DNA from: Alicyclobacillus_A sp963788285
GTDB taxonomy: Bacteria > Bacillota > Bacilli > Alicyclobacillales > Alicyclobacillaceae
Direction: 5' to 3'
Assembly (NCBI GenBank): GCA_963788285.1
Contig: CAWBGB010000007.1
Coordinates: forward strand, 496,001 to 560,000
Length of the DNA: 64,000 nt
In this document: positions 43,489 to 51,904 of the stretch, in pieces
Numbering within the stretch: position 1 is the first letter of the stretch
Layout: every line of letters begins with the position of its first letter
The notes under the pieces: model-generated
Database searches by the model: none
What the model saw: the letters and a program-made list of their open reading frames with translations, nothing else
What the model was told of the DNA's origin: nothing
Position numbers and translations under genes: made by a program

Positions 43489-44037
43489 ATGACACTGTTT
43501 TTAGCGGAATCGATTTTGCCGAAGGATCTCCGAGACAAATCGCAGCTTGAAACCAAGGTTGACGTTTTGGTGGAACAGGCTGAGAAGCAGGGATTGAGCT
43601 TGATTGAAATCCAGGTTTCGGGGGACCTGGCTCGAGCATTTTTCGTGGTGGAAGCAAATGACCAATCGGCAGCACGGAACCTATTGAGCAACAATGGCAT
43701 TCCGGTCACCTTGGTGAAGCAGGTACGTCTGGTCGGGCAGGAACTCGATGAGGTCCGTAAAAGCGCGGGACAGGTTCGCTACGTCGTTGAATGGAATCTG
43801 CCCGAGAACCTGACCATGGAAGCATATTTGAATCGCAAGAAGATGAATTCAGTTCACTATGCGGAAGTACCGGAGGTCTCCTTCAAACGCACCTACGTTT
43901 GCGAAGACATGACGAAGTGCTTGTGCCTCTATGATGCACCGGACGAAGCAGCTGTGTTGCGTGCACGGGAAGCCGTGCAGGCACCTGTCGATGCCATCAC
44001 CGAGACCGCGCCAGTTGCACAACGCGTGACCGACTGA
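43489..44037 (+). CDS. Tandem DUF4242-like protein
   Basis: The 182-residue product looks like two related ferredoxin-like halves. Both begin with a LFLAES / YVVEW strand and end near a valine-rich block. The second half has YVCEDMTKCLCLYDAPDEAA and VDAITE, the typical DUF4242 signature; a member of this family binds nickel. No signal peptide is seen. The ATG at 43489 follows AGGGAGA. It is 17 bases before the FNT-channel gene and appears to head a four-gene operon. Confidence 0.7.
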   Translation: MTLFLAESILPKDLRDKSQLETKVDVLVEQAEKQGLSLIEIQVSGDLARAFFVVEANDQSAARNLLSNNGIPVTLVKQVRLVGQELDEVRKSAGQVRYVVEWNLPENLTMEAYLNRKKMNSVHYAEVPEVSFKRTYVCEDMTKCLCLYDAPDEAAVLRAREAVQAPVDAITETAPVAQRVTD

Positions 44038-44054
44038 GACAGGAGGAGAAACGT

Positions 44055-44972
44055 GTGAACTTCGCCCCGCGCGGCATAGAGGAATTGGTTATAGATTTGG
44101 CGGATCAGTGCGCTGAGAAAAACGAGCGTCTTACCAAACGACCGATTTCCTTTTTCTTGCAATCCGTCATGGGGGGAGCGATGGTCGCCTTCGGGGCCAT
44201 CCTCGCCCTCTCCGTCAGTGCAGGCATCCCATGGCCCGGTATTGCGAACCTTCTGATGGGACTGATGTTTGGGTTTTCTCTGGTGATTATCCTGGTGTCT
44301 GGCTCTAACCTGAGCACGGCGGATATGTTCCTCGGGATTATCGGATTGTTTCACCGACGCATTGGCTGGATTCAATACCTTCGGCTGGTTGCAGTCAGCT
44401 ACATGGGCAATGCCATAGGAAGTCTAGCCATCAGCTTTCTCGTGTATGTGGGTGGCAGTGGGTATCTCCAAGCGCCTTGGCTCATCCGTGCTCATCAAAT
44501 TGCTTCCTTGAAGACGGGCATGAGCGATGTGCAGATCTTTGCGATGGGCTGCTTGTGCACTTGGATTTTGCAGACGGCCGTGATGCTTTATGGAAAAGCA
44601 CGAACCGACATCGGCAAAATGGCGTTGGCATACTACGGTCCGCTTGCATTTGTCTCCGGGATGACGGAGCACAGCATTGCGAATATTGGATTCATCGCCT
44701 TGCCGATTCTCCATCAAGCGGTCTTTACCAAGGTCACACATCTTGCCTTGACAGCATCAGGCCCGACGGCACGCCTTAGCTGGGGCTTCGGACAATATGG
44801 CTGGGCTCATAATCAGCTCTTTACGCTGATGGGCAACTTTGTCGGTGGTGTCATTTTTGTTGGAATTATCATTCATTTTATCTGCGATCCGCACAAGATA
44901 TCTAAACTCTATCAATCGTCAATAGAAAAGAATCGCGTCTTTTTTTCAATCCAAAACCGAGCAAACCAATGA
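44055..44972 (+). CDS. Formate/nitrite transporter (FNT) family channel
   Basis: The 305-residue product has six membrane segments and the FNT pattern: VMGGAMVAFGAILAL, VSGSNLSTADMF, NAIGSLAISFLV, and MGCLCTWILQTAVML followed by FVSGMTEHSIANIGF, which carries the conserved histidine of the pore. FNT channels pass formate, nitrite, hydrosulfide or lactate, and the substrate cannot be told from sequence here. The GTG at 44055 follows CAGGAGGAG. The N-terminal helical region is longer than average. Confidence 0.85.
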   Translation: MNFAPRGIEELVIDLADQCAEKNERLTKRPISFFLQSVMGGAMVAFGAILALSVSAGIPWPGIANLLMGLMFGFSLVIILVSGSNLSTADMFLGIIGLFHRRIGWIQYLRLVAVSYMGNAIGSLAISFLVYVGGSGYLQAPWLIRAHQIASLKTGMSDVQIFAMGCLCTWILQTAVMLYGKARTDIGKMALAYYGPLAFVSGMTEHSIANIGFIALPILHQAVFTKVTHLALTASGPTARLSWGFGQYGWAHNQLFTLMGNFVGGVIFVGIIIHFICDPHKISKLYQSSIEKNRVFFSIQNRANQ

Positions 44973-44988
44973 GAAATAGGTGATAAAG

Positions 44989-45183
44989 ATGGCGTATGCG
45001 GTTTGGAACCCGTTACCTTGGGGCTTGTTTCTCGCCGGGATAGTCGTATGCGTTCTCAGTGTGCGGATGTTCCATCGGAAGTATCCTAATTTTCCGCTAA
45101 ATACCTCGGCGGATGTAACAGAGGAACGGACAGCGACAGCGTATCACCAAAATGTCTTCCCTGTGGATAAAGCGTCGCAGTAA
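44989..45183 (+). CDS. Small single-pass membrane protein
   Basis: The 64-residue product (MAYAVWNPLPWGLFLAGIVV) has one membrane helix and a polar tail. It is 16 bases after the FNT gene with AGGTGA as ribosome site and is part of the same operon. I do not recognise the family. It could assist the channel or anchor the downstream flavoprotein (inference). Confidence 0.6.
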   Translation: MAYAVWNPLPWGLFLAGIVVCVLSVRMFHRKYPNFPLNTSADVTEERTATAYHQNVFPVDKASQ

Positions 45184-45257
45184 CGCAGCAGTGACTGGGG
45201 AACTACCCGACTGGATGATACGTCCTTCCGTCGAGGTGCGAAGGAGATGAACGACAA

Positions 45258-46328
45258 ATGCTTGCGATTCAAGATGGTTCGGCGCTCGAGGCCTTGCTTA
45301 CCGAAGCTTTGAAACCAAAGGTCACTGCTATCGATCTCGACGGCGTGTACCCGGCTGACGTTCTACGCCTTCTCGGCGAACACGGCTACTACATGTCGGC
45401 ACAAACGGAGGCGGAAACGGTATCTCGGAACCTCTCTCTCATTGAGGATGTTGCTTCCTTCTGTGGCTCGACAGCGTTCATGGTTTGGTGTCACATCACC
45501 GCGATGAGCTATGTCAGAAATGGTCATAGCGAGTATTTGAAGCGCGAAGTGCTTCCGGAGTTGGAAACCGGACAATTGTTAGGAGGGACCGGTCTCTCCA
45601 ACCCCATGAAGTTCTATGCCGGTATGGAGGATCTCCGGTTACAGGCGGAATTGGTAGCGGATGGCGTCCAAGTCAATGGGATGCTGCCGTTTGTCTCCAA
45701 TCTCGCAAACGGACATTGGTTTGGAATTATCGCGAAGCGCTCTCCAGAGAACCGGGTCATGGCATTCGTTCCCTGCAGTTTAGAAGGCCTGTCCATGTGG
45801 GAGAGGAGTGACTTCATTGGAATGAACGGGACCGGAACTTATAATTGTCACTTTCGGGACGTGCACATTCCGTTCGAATACATCCTCTCCGACAACGCGG
45901 ATGAATTGGTTCGGCAGATTCGACCCGGGTTTGTTCTGACGCAGGTGGGGATGGCACTCGGGGTGATCCGGGCTTGCATCGACAATATGCAACACCTGTG
46001 TAATAAACAACGTGGATCCAATCAGTATCTTCGTGTGCAGCCTGACGAACTTGAAAAGAAGTTTTCGATACTTCGAGAAAAGGCCTATCGCTGCGCTCAG
46101 AATCTTCAGTATGTGCCTATACAGGATATTTTTCAGGTTCGCCTCGAGAGCGCATACCTTGCCTTGGAAGCTTCGATAGCGGGTGCACTTCACTGCGGTG
46201 GAGCAGGATACATCAAAACGAGTCCAGCCTCTCGCCGGCTGCGAGAAGCCCAATTTATCTCCATCGTCACACCGGCCGTCAAACATCTGGAGCGTGTACT
46301 CCAAAATCAAAGCGCCTGCATTTTGTGA
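45258..46328 (+). CDS. Acyl-CoA dehydrogenase-like flavoprotein
   Basis: The 356-residue product fits the acyl-CoA dehydrogenase fold: a helical N-terminal part, a middle beta region (LLGGTGLSNPMKFYAG and GTGTYNCHFRDVHIPFEYIL), and a C-terminal four-helix region (VGMALGVIRACIDNM and CGGAGYIKTSPASRRLREAQF). Similar proteins include flavin monooxygenases that act on sulfur or nitrogen compounds, so the reaction is open. GAAGGAGATG precedes the ATG. It follows the DUF4242-FNT-membrane genes in one likely operon. Confidence 0.75.
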   Translation: MLAIQDGSALEALLTEALKPKVTAIDLDGVYPADVLRLLGEHGYYMSAQTEAETVSRNLSLIEDVASFCGSTAFMVWCHITAMSYVRNGHSEYLKREVLPELETGQLLGGTGLSNPMKFYAGMEDLRLQAELVADGVQVNGMLPFVSNLANGHWFGIIAKRSPENRVMAFVPCSLEGLSMWERSDFIGMNGTGTYNCHFRDVHIPFEYILSDNADELVRQIRPGFVLTQVGMALGVIRACIDNMQHLCNKQRGSNQYLRVQPDELEKKFSILREKAYRCAQNLQYVPIQDIFQVRLESAYLALEASIAGALHCGGAGYIKTSPASRRLREAQFISIVTPAVKHLERVLQNQSACIL

Positions 46329-46440
46329 CGTATGGGCCGGATGACCTGGCTTCGTCACTCTGTTGCAGTCGTATCTCGGACTGACGGAGTGAGAGTGAAG
46401 CGGTCAAGATGCCGCAAAAGTAGAGTATGAGATCTCAAAA

Positions 46441-46490
46441 GGGGCTCTTCCCTAGGCACCATGGCCTGCGGGTTCAGCCCCTATGTGTTT
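46441..46490 (+). terminator. Possible terminator of the FNT operon
   Basis: GGGGCT (46441-46446) pairs with AGCCCC (46476-46481), with an inner CCC/GGG pairing, and is followed by TATGTGTTTT. A moderate terminator candidate. Confidence 0.5.
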
Positions 46491-46589
46491 TAAGTTCAGC
46501 AATTTGCACTGACTATCTCCGATAAGTAATCCTACTAAATTAATCGGGTTTGTGTTATCGTTTAATTATCTAAAACATTTTGATTGGTG

Positions 46590-47149
46590 ATTTTCCTCTT
46601 CGTATTGAACGTCCCGTTCTTGATTGTCGGCTATCAACAAATTGGAAAGACTTTCGCGTTGTTCACGTTATTCACCATCATCATCCTACGGTGGATCATC
46701 GGATGGAACAGAAGTGGTCGCTGTACTTGTGAATAAGAAATTACTTGGTCGGTCTAGTGGTGATGTTTTTAATATCTTTATCTCGGGAAGTGCGGATTCA
46801 TATTCGGATGGAACCACGCGATGTATTCCTTGATTGCATATTTTATCGCCTTTAAAACCATCGACGTGACCATTGATGGCTTTGATGAAACGAAGGCGAT
46901 ATGGGTTATCAGCGACTAGTACCGAGAACTCGGGGAGGCCATCTTGCATCTTTTGGGGCGCGGAGTCACGTACATGAATGCAGAAGGGGCTTTTACGTGA
47001 GACGACAAGAAGGTCATTTTCTGCGTGATTTTTCTCCTAGAACAAGCGAAGCTAAAATCGATTGTTGAACAAATTGATCCCGACTTCTAGCAATCGGTGC
47101 GATGGCGGAAGTTCGTGGCGGGCGGTTTAAGAAGCGCAGCATTCATTAA
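46590..47149 (+). pseudogene. Decayed YitT-family membrane protein gene
   Basis: Pieces of a YitT-family (DUF161 plus C-terminal DUF2179) protein follow each other: IFLFVLNVPFLIVGYQQIGK, then GGSSDGTEVVAVLVNKKLLG in another frame, then GFIFGWNHAMYSLIAYFIAF with KTIDVTIDGFDETKAIWVIS, a TAG stop, YRELGEAILHLLGRGVTYMN, a TGA stop, and EQAKLKSIVEQIDPDF, then GAMAEVRGGRFKKRS to TAA at 47149. An internal segment before GGSSDG seems lost. The multiple stops, frame changes and deletion indicate a true pseudogene. Confidence 0.8.
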
Positions 47150-47150
47150 C

Positions 47151-47801
47151 CTAAGAACGAATGTATTTCGCACGTAACATCTTTCGGATGCCTAAGCCGA
47201 TCAACAGAATGAAAATGGTCACCAGGCCTTGAAACGTAGTTCTCGGAGAGTCGGCCAGATTGTTGATGAACGACTGGATGATGGGGATGTCCAGTGTCAA
47301 GGAAGCTGCAGCCCACGCCATCATGCCTGCGCCCAGGGGTGAAATCCATTTCTGTTTCTCGCTCTGGTCTGACAATAACAGTGCTACCGCTACGAAAAGA
47401 GGAATGGTTGCGAACGAAACAATAATCAAGGCGAAATGCTCCCCTTGCAGTTCGGAACCAAGCCAAAACATGTTATCCAAGTTTCCCACTAATGTAAATA
47501 ACCACAGTTTTGCGATGGCCGTCGACGTTTCAAAATTCCGGGCTGCATGCATGTTGAGCGTGCGTATACACATCCACCCTAATAAACCAATGGCAAAGAG
47601 CCTGAACAAAATATTGTGCAACAGTTGACCAACGCTTGCCGCCAAAAGGACTTGCGAGATGGCGAGGAGGAAGGCAAGGATGATGAGTATTGACCGCTTT
47701 CTTTCGTGTAACAATGCCGGCGGAAGTAGCAAACCTGCAAGGAGTGCGTTGTCAACCGTAACAATCATGGCGACAAGTCCGATTTCCAATAGCTCTTCCA
47801 T
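47151..47801 (-). CDS. TerC/YjbE-superfamily membrane protein
   Basis: The 216-residue product has about seven membrane segments. Two acidic-asparagine membrane motifs, VDNALLAGLLLP near residue 17 and GNLDNMFWLG near residue 108, resemble the paired metal-site motifs of TerC-type proteins, several of which export manganese. The assignment rests on topology and these motifs. It ends two bases from the YitT relic. Two hairpins lie before the start codon. It is divergent from the mntP-like relic. Confidence 0.6.
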   Translation of the reverse strand: MEELLEIGLVAMIVTVDNALLAGLLLPPALLHERKRSILIILAFLLAISQVLLAASVGQLLHNILFRLFAIGLLGWMCIRTLNMHAARNFETSTAIAKLWLFTLVGNLDNMFWLGSELQGEHFALIIVSFATIPLFVAVALLLSDQSEKQKWISPLGAGMMAWAAASLTLDIPIIQSFINNLADSPRTTFQGLVTIFILLIGLGIRKMLRAKYIRS

Positions 47802-47826
47802 GTGTCCACCTCGGTGACATAAATGA

Positions 47827-47900
47827 GCCCCCGCCGCGAAAACGTAGGGGCGCTAACCGACTCACACTCGTCAGACGGTGAAAAGTGAGCTCATCGTCTG
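47827..47900 (-). promoter_or_regulatory. Hairpins in the TerC-like leader
   Basis: Two inverted repeats lie upstream of the TerC-like gene: GCCCC with GGGGC (47827-47851) and CAGACG with CGTCTG (47872-47900). They could shape a 5' leader. I looked for the yybP-ykoY manganese riboswitch consensus and did not find it. Confidence 0.35.
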
Positions 47901-47989
47901 ATTTGCTTGAAAACCATTATATTCATCTTTTTGGACGGCCATGTCATATGGACCCTATTTCATGTATCGCGCATCGCAGCAATCTATGA

Positions 47990-48592
47990 GGACAGAAGTC
48001 GTGTTCAGGAAGTTGATTGTATCGATTCTATCTCTCGGGATGGATAGTTTGATGCTGTCCATTTCATTAGGGTTCATCAAAGTCAAATCAAAAGCGAAAT
48101 TTGCGATGGTTTTTGCCTGTTCAGAAGCAGCGATGCTACTTGTTGGCTTTTGAATTGGCAAAGGTGCGGGACAGATCATTGGTCACTGGGCGTATCTGAT
48201 GGGCGGAATTGCACTTTTGGCCGTCGCTGTATGGCTTATTTTCTTTGAGGATGAGGACGAACAGCAAGAAAGACTGGAACGGAATCTGGTAGGTTGGACT
48301 TTCGTTGTAACGGCTCTCAGAATTAGCTTCGATAAATTCACAGTTGGGTTTTCGATTGGGCTTGTTGGCGTACGGGTTGCATTGACCATTGCTCTCATTG
48401 CGTTTCAGTCCTTTGTCTTTACCTTCTTCCTCGGGATGACAAGATCAAGCCATTTTTGGTGAATGGTCCGAAAAACCTGCAGGTATTGTACTGGGTTACT
48501 GGGGATGTGGGATACTTGTCGATGCCACACTTGCAATAGTTCGGGGTAAAGTTCAGGAGGGGTTACTAACGTTTCACAGCCAACGAGCATAA
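47990..48592 (+). pseudogene. Decayed MntP-like manganese efflux gene
   Basis: The frame holds VSILSLGMDSLMLSISLGFI with KVKSKAKFAMVFACSEAAML, then a TGA stop at 48151, then IGKGAGQIIGHWAYLMGGIA and a long membrane stretch in the same frame to about 48440. A frameshift then leads to FGEWSEKPAGIVLGYWGCGI and LVDATLAIVRGKVQEGLL, ending at TAA 48590. The sequence resembles MntP/YtaF-type exporters. It has one internal stop and one frameshift and is probably inactive. Confidence 0.7.
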
Positions 48593-48712
48593 GTGCGTGT
48601 TCACAGGGGGGCGCATGGTTTCCAGTACGCACACAACCTGTATGATAAGAGCAATCAGTGTATACTAATTGGAAGAGGGCATCGTATAACCATATCAAAC
48701 AGGAGGTACAAC

Positions 48713-49336
48713 ATGACTGTTCACACGACCGAAGAATTGGCCACTAAAGTTGCGGAGCATCGAACACCTACATATGAAATTGAACCTATTTTCTTGAACC
48801 GCTGGTCACCACGAGCATACAGTGAACAACCCATCGACGACGATACGTTATTTCGTGTGTTTGAAGCTGCCCGTTGGGCGCCGTCGTCGTATAATTTGCA
48901 GCCGTGGAGGTTTATTATCGCCAAATCGGAGGAAGACCGGAGGAGGTTCTTGTCGTTCATCTTTGAAGGGAACGCGGCTTGGTGCAAAAAAGCACCTGTC
49001 CTGGCGGTCTTGGTATCTCATACAGTAAATCCCAACGGTGGGTCTAATCATAAACATGCATTTGACGCAGGTACTGCATGGGGATATCTCGCGCTTCAAG
49101 CCATACAGTTAGGCATTTACGCCCATGCAATGGGTGGGTTCGATCACGAAAAAGCACGAGAAGTTTTGCAGCTCCCGGCAGAATATGAACCACAGATAGT
49201 CATTAGTCTTGGGTATTATGGAGACCCACAAGACTTGCCTGAAGCATTACGAGCAAGAGAAGTTCCATCCACGCGACGTCCGCTGAGTGAGACCGTTTTT
49301 GAGGGTCAATTTGGAAGAAAAATCGAATCACTTTGA
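48713..49336 (+). CDS. Nitroreductase-family flavoprotein
   Basis: The 207-residue product has the FMN-binding nitroreductase fold: RWSPRAYSEQPI near residue 26, the conserved ARWAPSSYNLQPWRFI near residue 50, TAWGYLALQAIQLGI near 122 and VISLGYYGDP near 165. Such enzymes reduce nitro compounds, quinones or flavins with NAD(P)H. The ATG at 48713 follows CAGGAGGTA; the open frame extends upstream without a ribosome site. It has its own terminator. Confidence 0.9.
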   Translation: MTVHTTEELATKVAEHRTPTYEIEPIFLNRWSPRAYSEQPIDDDTLFRVFEAARWAPSSYNLQPWRFIIAKSEEDRRRFLSFIFEGNAAWCKKAPVLAVLVSHTVNPNGGSNHKHAFDAGTAWGYLALQAIQLGIYAHAMGGFDHEKAREVLQLPAEYEPQIVISLGYYGDPQDLPEALRAREVPSTRRPLSETVFEGQFGRKIESL

Positions 49337-49384
49337 TGTCAATAGAGCTGGCGCGACTTGTTTAGCCCCAGTTTGAGGGGCTGA

Positions 49385-49421
49385 GATTGTCGAGCAGGTA
49401 CTCGGCAGTCTTTTCTTATTT
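49385..49421 (+). terminator. Terminator after the nitroreductase gene
   Basis: GATTGTCGAG (49385-49394) pairs with CTCGGCAGTC (49401-49410) through ten pairs including two G-U, followed by TTTTCTTATT. Another hairpin, GCCCCCAC/GTGGGGGC (49444-49463), follows. Confidence 0.8.
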
Positions 49422-49646
49422 TCAGCGATTGGAAAACACTCTGGCCCCCACAGTTGTGGGGGCATGCGTTTTCGCTGTACGATTGTGGTTATCGCGTTTC
49501 ACCCTCGCATTCATTTTGGATGCCACTTGCCATCAACGTTTCACCAAACACTCATTGAATGTAAATGAACACTGAACGTAGTCGGAGTATAATGGCGAAG
49601 GTGAAAGCACCAGGCATTCCTTAGATTCCGAGAAGGAACCATTGTA

Positions 49647-49675
49647 TTGACAGCTTGATGGTTTCGGAGTAAAAA
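49647..49675 (+). promoter_or_regulatory. Candidate promoter of the M-box transcript
   Basis: A perfect TTGACA (49647-49652) is 17 bases from TAAAAA (49670-49675). Another possible -10, TATAAT, lies at 49588-49593. Downstream is a direct repeat TGACGTGAT (49684-49692 and 49704-49712) and an inverted repeat GGCGAAT/ATTCGCC (49694-49737), before the riboswitch. The 49430-49785 stretch has no credible gene. Confidence 0.4.
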
Positions 49676-49786
49676 TTAATTGTTGACGTGATAGGCGAAT
49701 CGCTGACGTGATTCTTGACAAGAAGCAGGCATTCGCCACGAACTCCGTGACGTTACAGCGCATACGATTAAATTGAATACAGCCAG

Positions 49787-50009
49787 TCCTCGTTAGGCGA
49801 GGCGTCTATGTGAACACAAGCCACTGCCCGGAAACGTCGAAAGACGCCAATGGGTAGAACAGGTACTGCCGGATTAAGGCTTTACTCAACGTGGCTGAGT
49901 GAAAACTCTACGTCACATAGTGCTAAAGCTCAACTAGGGGGATGTACGATTCTTTGCGTGTGTTTTCACGTGCAGAGTATGCCCCCCTGATGGTTCGTCA
50001 GGGGGTTTT
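49787..50009 (+). ncRNA. M-box (ykoK) magnesium riboswitch with terminator
   Basis: The M-box senses Mg2+ and stops transcription when magnesium is plentiful. Conserved blocks are visible: CGTTAGGCGAGGC (49791-49803), CTGCCCGGAAACGTCGAAAG (near 49824-49842), GACGCCAATGGGTAGAACAG and GTGCTAAAGCTC (49920-49931). The expression platform has a terminator, CCCCCTGA with TCAGGGGG followed by TTTT (49983-50009), and an upstream GGGGG (49937-49941) that can pair with its C-run as antiterminator. It controls the NRAMP-type gene. Confidence 0.93.
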
Positions 50010-50036
50010 ACTTTGGCCTTGAAGGAGGTGGTAGGT

Positions 50037-50168
50037 GTGGACATAGGTCCTAGTAGTCAGCAACGAAACGCTGGTTTTGTCTTGCAGGTGAATGCGAAAT
50101 GGGATTTCTGTCCCTCCTATCTCTTCTTCAAGGAGGTTTGTCATCATGAGCAAACATCCACTCATTGA
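50037..50168 (+). CDS. Possible leader ORF before the NRAMP-type gene
   Basis: A GTG at 50037 opens a 43-residue frame (MDIGPSSQQRNAGFVLQVNA, then KWDFCPSYLFFKEVCHHEQT) with a very strong ribosome site, GAAGGAGGTG (50021-50030). It ends at TGA 50166, overlapping the start of the transporter gene by 23 bases. It resembles leader peptides that couple translation to magnesium or proline supply, such as mgtL in enterobacteria, but no homology is claimed. Confidence 0.35.
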   Translation: MDIGPSSQQRNAGFVLQVNAKWDFCPSYLFFKEVCHHEQTSTH

Positions 50169-51765
50169 AAATAACACTGTTTTGGATAGCGCACATGTTG
50201 GTGATATTCAAGGAGCCCTCGGTACCGTTCGTGTGGATGACACGGCACCTCGGAGGAGCTGGAAGGCTCGGTTCCTCACACTACTTGCCATCATGGGCCC
50301 TGGCCTCATTGTGATGGTAGGCGACAACGACGCGGGCGGTGTGGCGACATATGCCCAAGCCGGACAAAACTTTGGAACGAGCTTGTTGTGGGTATTGCTT
50401 TTATTGATTCCTGTTTTGATTGTGAATCAGGAAATGGCAGTTCGTTTGGGATTAGTCACGGGCGTTGGCCATGCACGACTAATTTTTGAACGGTTCGGGA
50501 AATTTTGGGGCGCATTTTCAGTGGGGGACTTGTTCATCTTGAATTTGCTCACCATTGTTACGGAATTTATCGGAATCCGTATGGCGCTTCAACACTTTGG
50601 TGTCAATCCGTGGGTGGCTGTTGCTGCAGCTGCCGTATTTCTAGTGGCCATGACGGTCACAGGAAGTTTCCGGAGATGGGAACGGTTGATGTATGTGATG
50701 GTTGCAGCCAATTTTCTTGTGATCCCGCTTCTCTTCATGAGCCATCCCAAGGCTGGGGCCATTGTGCATGGATTTCTGGTGCCAGGTGTCCAAGGCGGAT
50801 TGACCTCCAATGCATTACTGCTCATCATCAGTATGGTTGGAACGACTGTGGCACCGTGGCAGTTGTTTTTTCAGCAATCCAACGTCATTGATAAACGGTT
50901 AACGCCGCGCTGGATGTCGTATGAACGTGCCGACACAGTGATTGGCTCCATTGTTGTAGTGATTGGGGCAACGGCCATCATGGCGACTACCGCGTTTGCG
51001 TTTCATGGAACGAAGTTGGAGGGGCAGTTCGTCGATGCTGGGTCAGTGATTGCCGGATTGTCACAATGTCTCGGCACATTGGCAGGAGATTTGTTTGCCA
51101 TCGTACTCCTGAACGCTTCTTTGATTGGTGCAGCAGCAGTCACGCTGTCGACTTCATATGCATTCGGAGATGTGTTTGGAACGAAGCATTCATTGCACCG
51201 TTCAGTGAAAGACGCAACGGGCTTTTATGTTGCTTATTCCGCCATCATCTTGATTGCTGCTGGCATTGTGATCATTCCGCACGCACCGCTTGGACTGATA
51301 ACCACCGCAGTTCAAGCATTGGCCGGGATTTTGCTCCCGAGTGCAACTGTCTTTTTGCTGTTACTTTGTAATGACAGAGCCGTTCTCGGACCGTGGGTAA
51401 ATCGCCCATGGCTTAACCTCGTGAGCAGTGTCATTGTCGCGGCATTGGTGATGTTGTCATTCATTTTAGCTGTGACGACGTTCTTTCCCAGTGTGAAAGT
51501 GCAGATTCTCAGCATTATTTCCGGTGCTGTAATGGTGATTGGTTTAGTTTTGGGGGGAATCGTGTGGTATCGGCGCAAGGGAACGAGTGACAGGACCTAT
51601 CTAGGAGCGGAGCGTCATTCGTGGCGAATGCCGCCCCTATCGACTCTGCCGAAACCCGCATGGTCACCCATGCAGAAGATGGGGATGATCACGCTTCGTG
51701 GTTATCTACTTGTAGCGGTCATAATGTTGGTCGTAAAGGTTGTACAGCTTTCCATTGGAGGATGA
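50146..51765 (+). CDS. NRAMP-related transporter, probably for magnesium
   Basis: The 539-residue product has about eleven membrane segments and clear NRAMP-fold similarity (GPGLIVMVGDNDAGGVATYA; TEFIGIRMALQHFGV). The canonical DPGN of helix 1 is replaced by DNDAGG and the MPH of helix 6 by APW, so the methionine that selects transition metals is missing. NRAMP-related magnesium transporters (NRMT) share this kind of change. The M-box upstream supports magnesium import. The ATG at 50146 follows AAGGAGGT. The C-terminal 60 residues are an extra tail. Confidence 0.88.
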   Translation: MSKHPLIENNTVLDSAHVGDIQGALGTVRVDDTAPRRSWKARFLTLLAIMGPGLIVMVGDNDAGGVATYAQAGQNFGTSLLWVLLLLIPVLIVNQEMAVRLGLVTGVGHARLIFERFGKFWGAFSVGDLFILNLLTIVTEFIGIRMALQHFGVNPWVAVAAAAVFLVAMTVTGSFRRWERLMYVMVAANFLVIPLLFMSHPKAGAIVHGFLVPGVQGGLTSNALLLIISMVGTTVAPWQLFFQQSNVIDKRLTPRWMSYERADTVIGSIVVVIGATAIMATTAFAFHGTKLEGQFVDAGSVIAGLSQCLGTLAGDLFAIVLLNASLIGAAAVTLSTSYAFGDVFGTKHSLHRSVKDATGFYVAYSAIILIAAGIVIIPHAPLGLITTAVQALAGILLPSATVFLLLLCNDRAVLGPWVNRPWLNLVSSVIVAALVMLSFILAVTTFFPSVKVQILSIISGAVMVIGLVLGGIVWYRRKGTSDRTYLGAERHSWRMPPLSTLPKPAWSPMQKMGMITLRGYLLVAVIMLVVKVVQLSIGG

Positions 51766-51904
51766 CGGTCGGTTGAAGGGAGCCCATTTCATTATCGGCG
51801 AATGGCCGGCATGTGAGTCCGGGAAAATGGTGGTTTGGTGCAAGGAATCGCAGATGTGAAGCACAATATGTTCGACAAACTGCTACAATGAGTCACGGAT
51901 TCAG

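Noticed and set aside
47802..47940. yybP-ykoY manganese riboswitch before the TerC-like gene
   Set aside because: The hairpins are there, but the conserved GGGGAGTAGC-type core was not found.
49533..49763. Minus-strand frame before the M-box
   Set aside because: No ribosome site; it spans the candidate promoter and repeats of the riboswitch leader.
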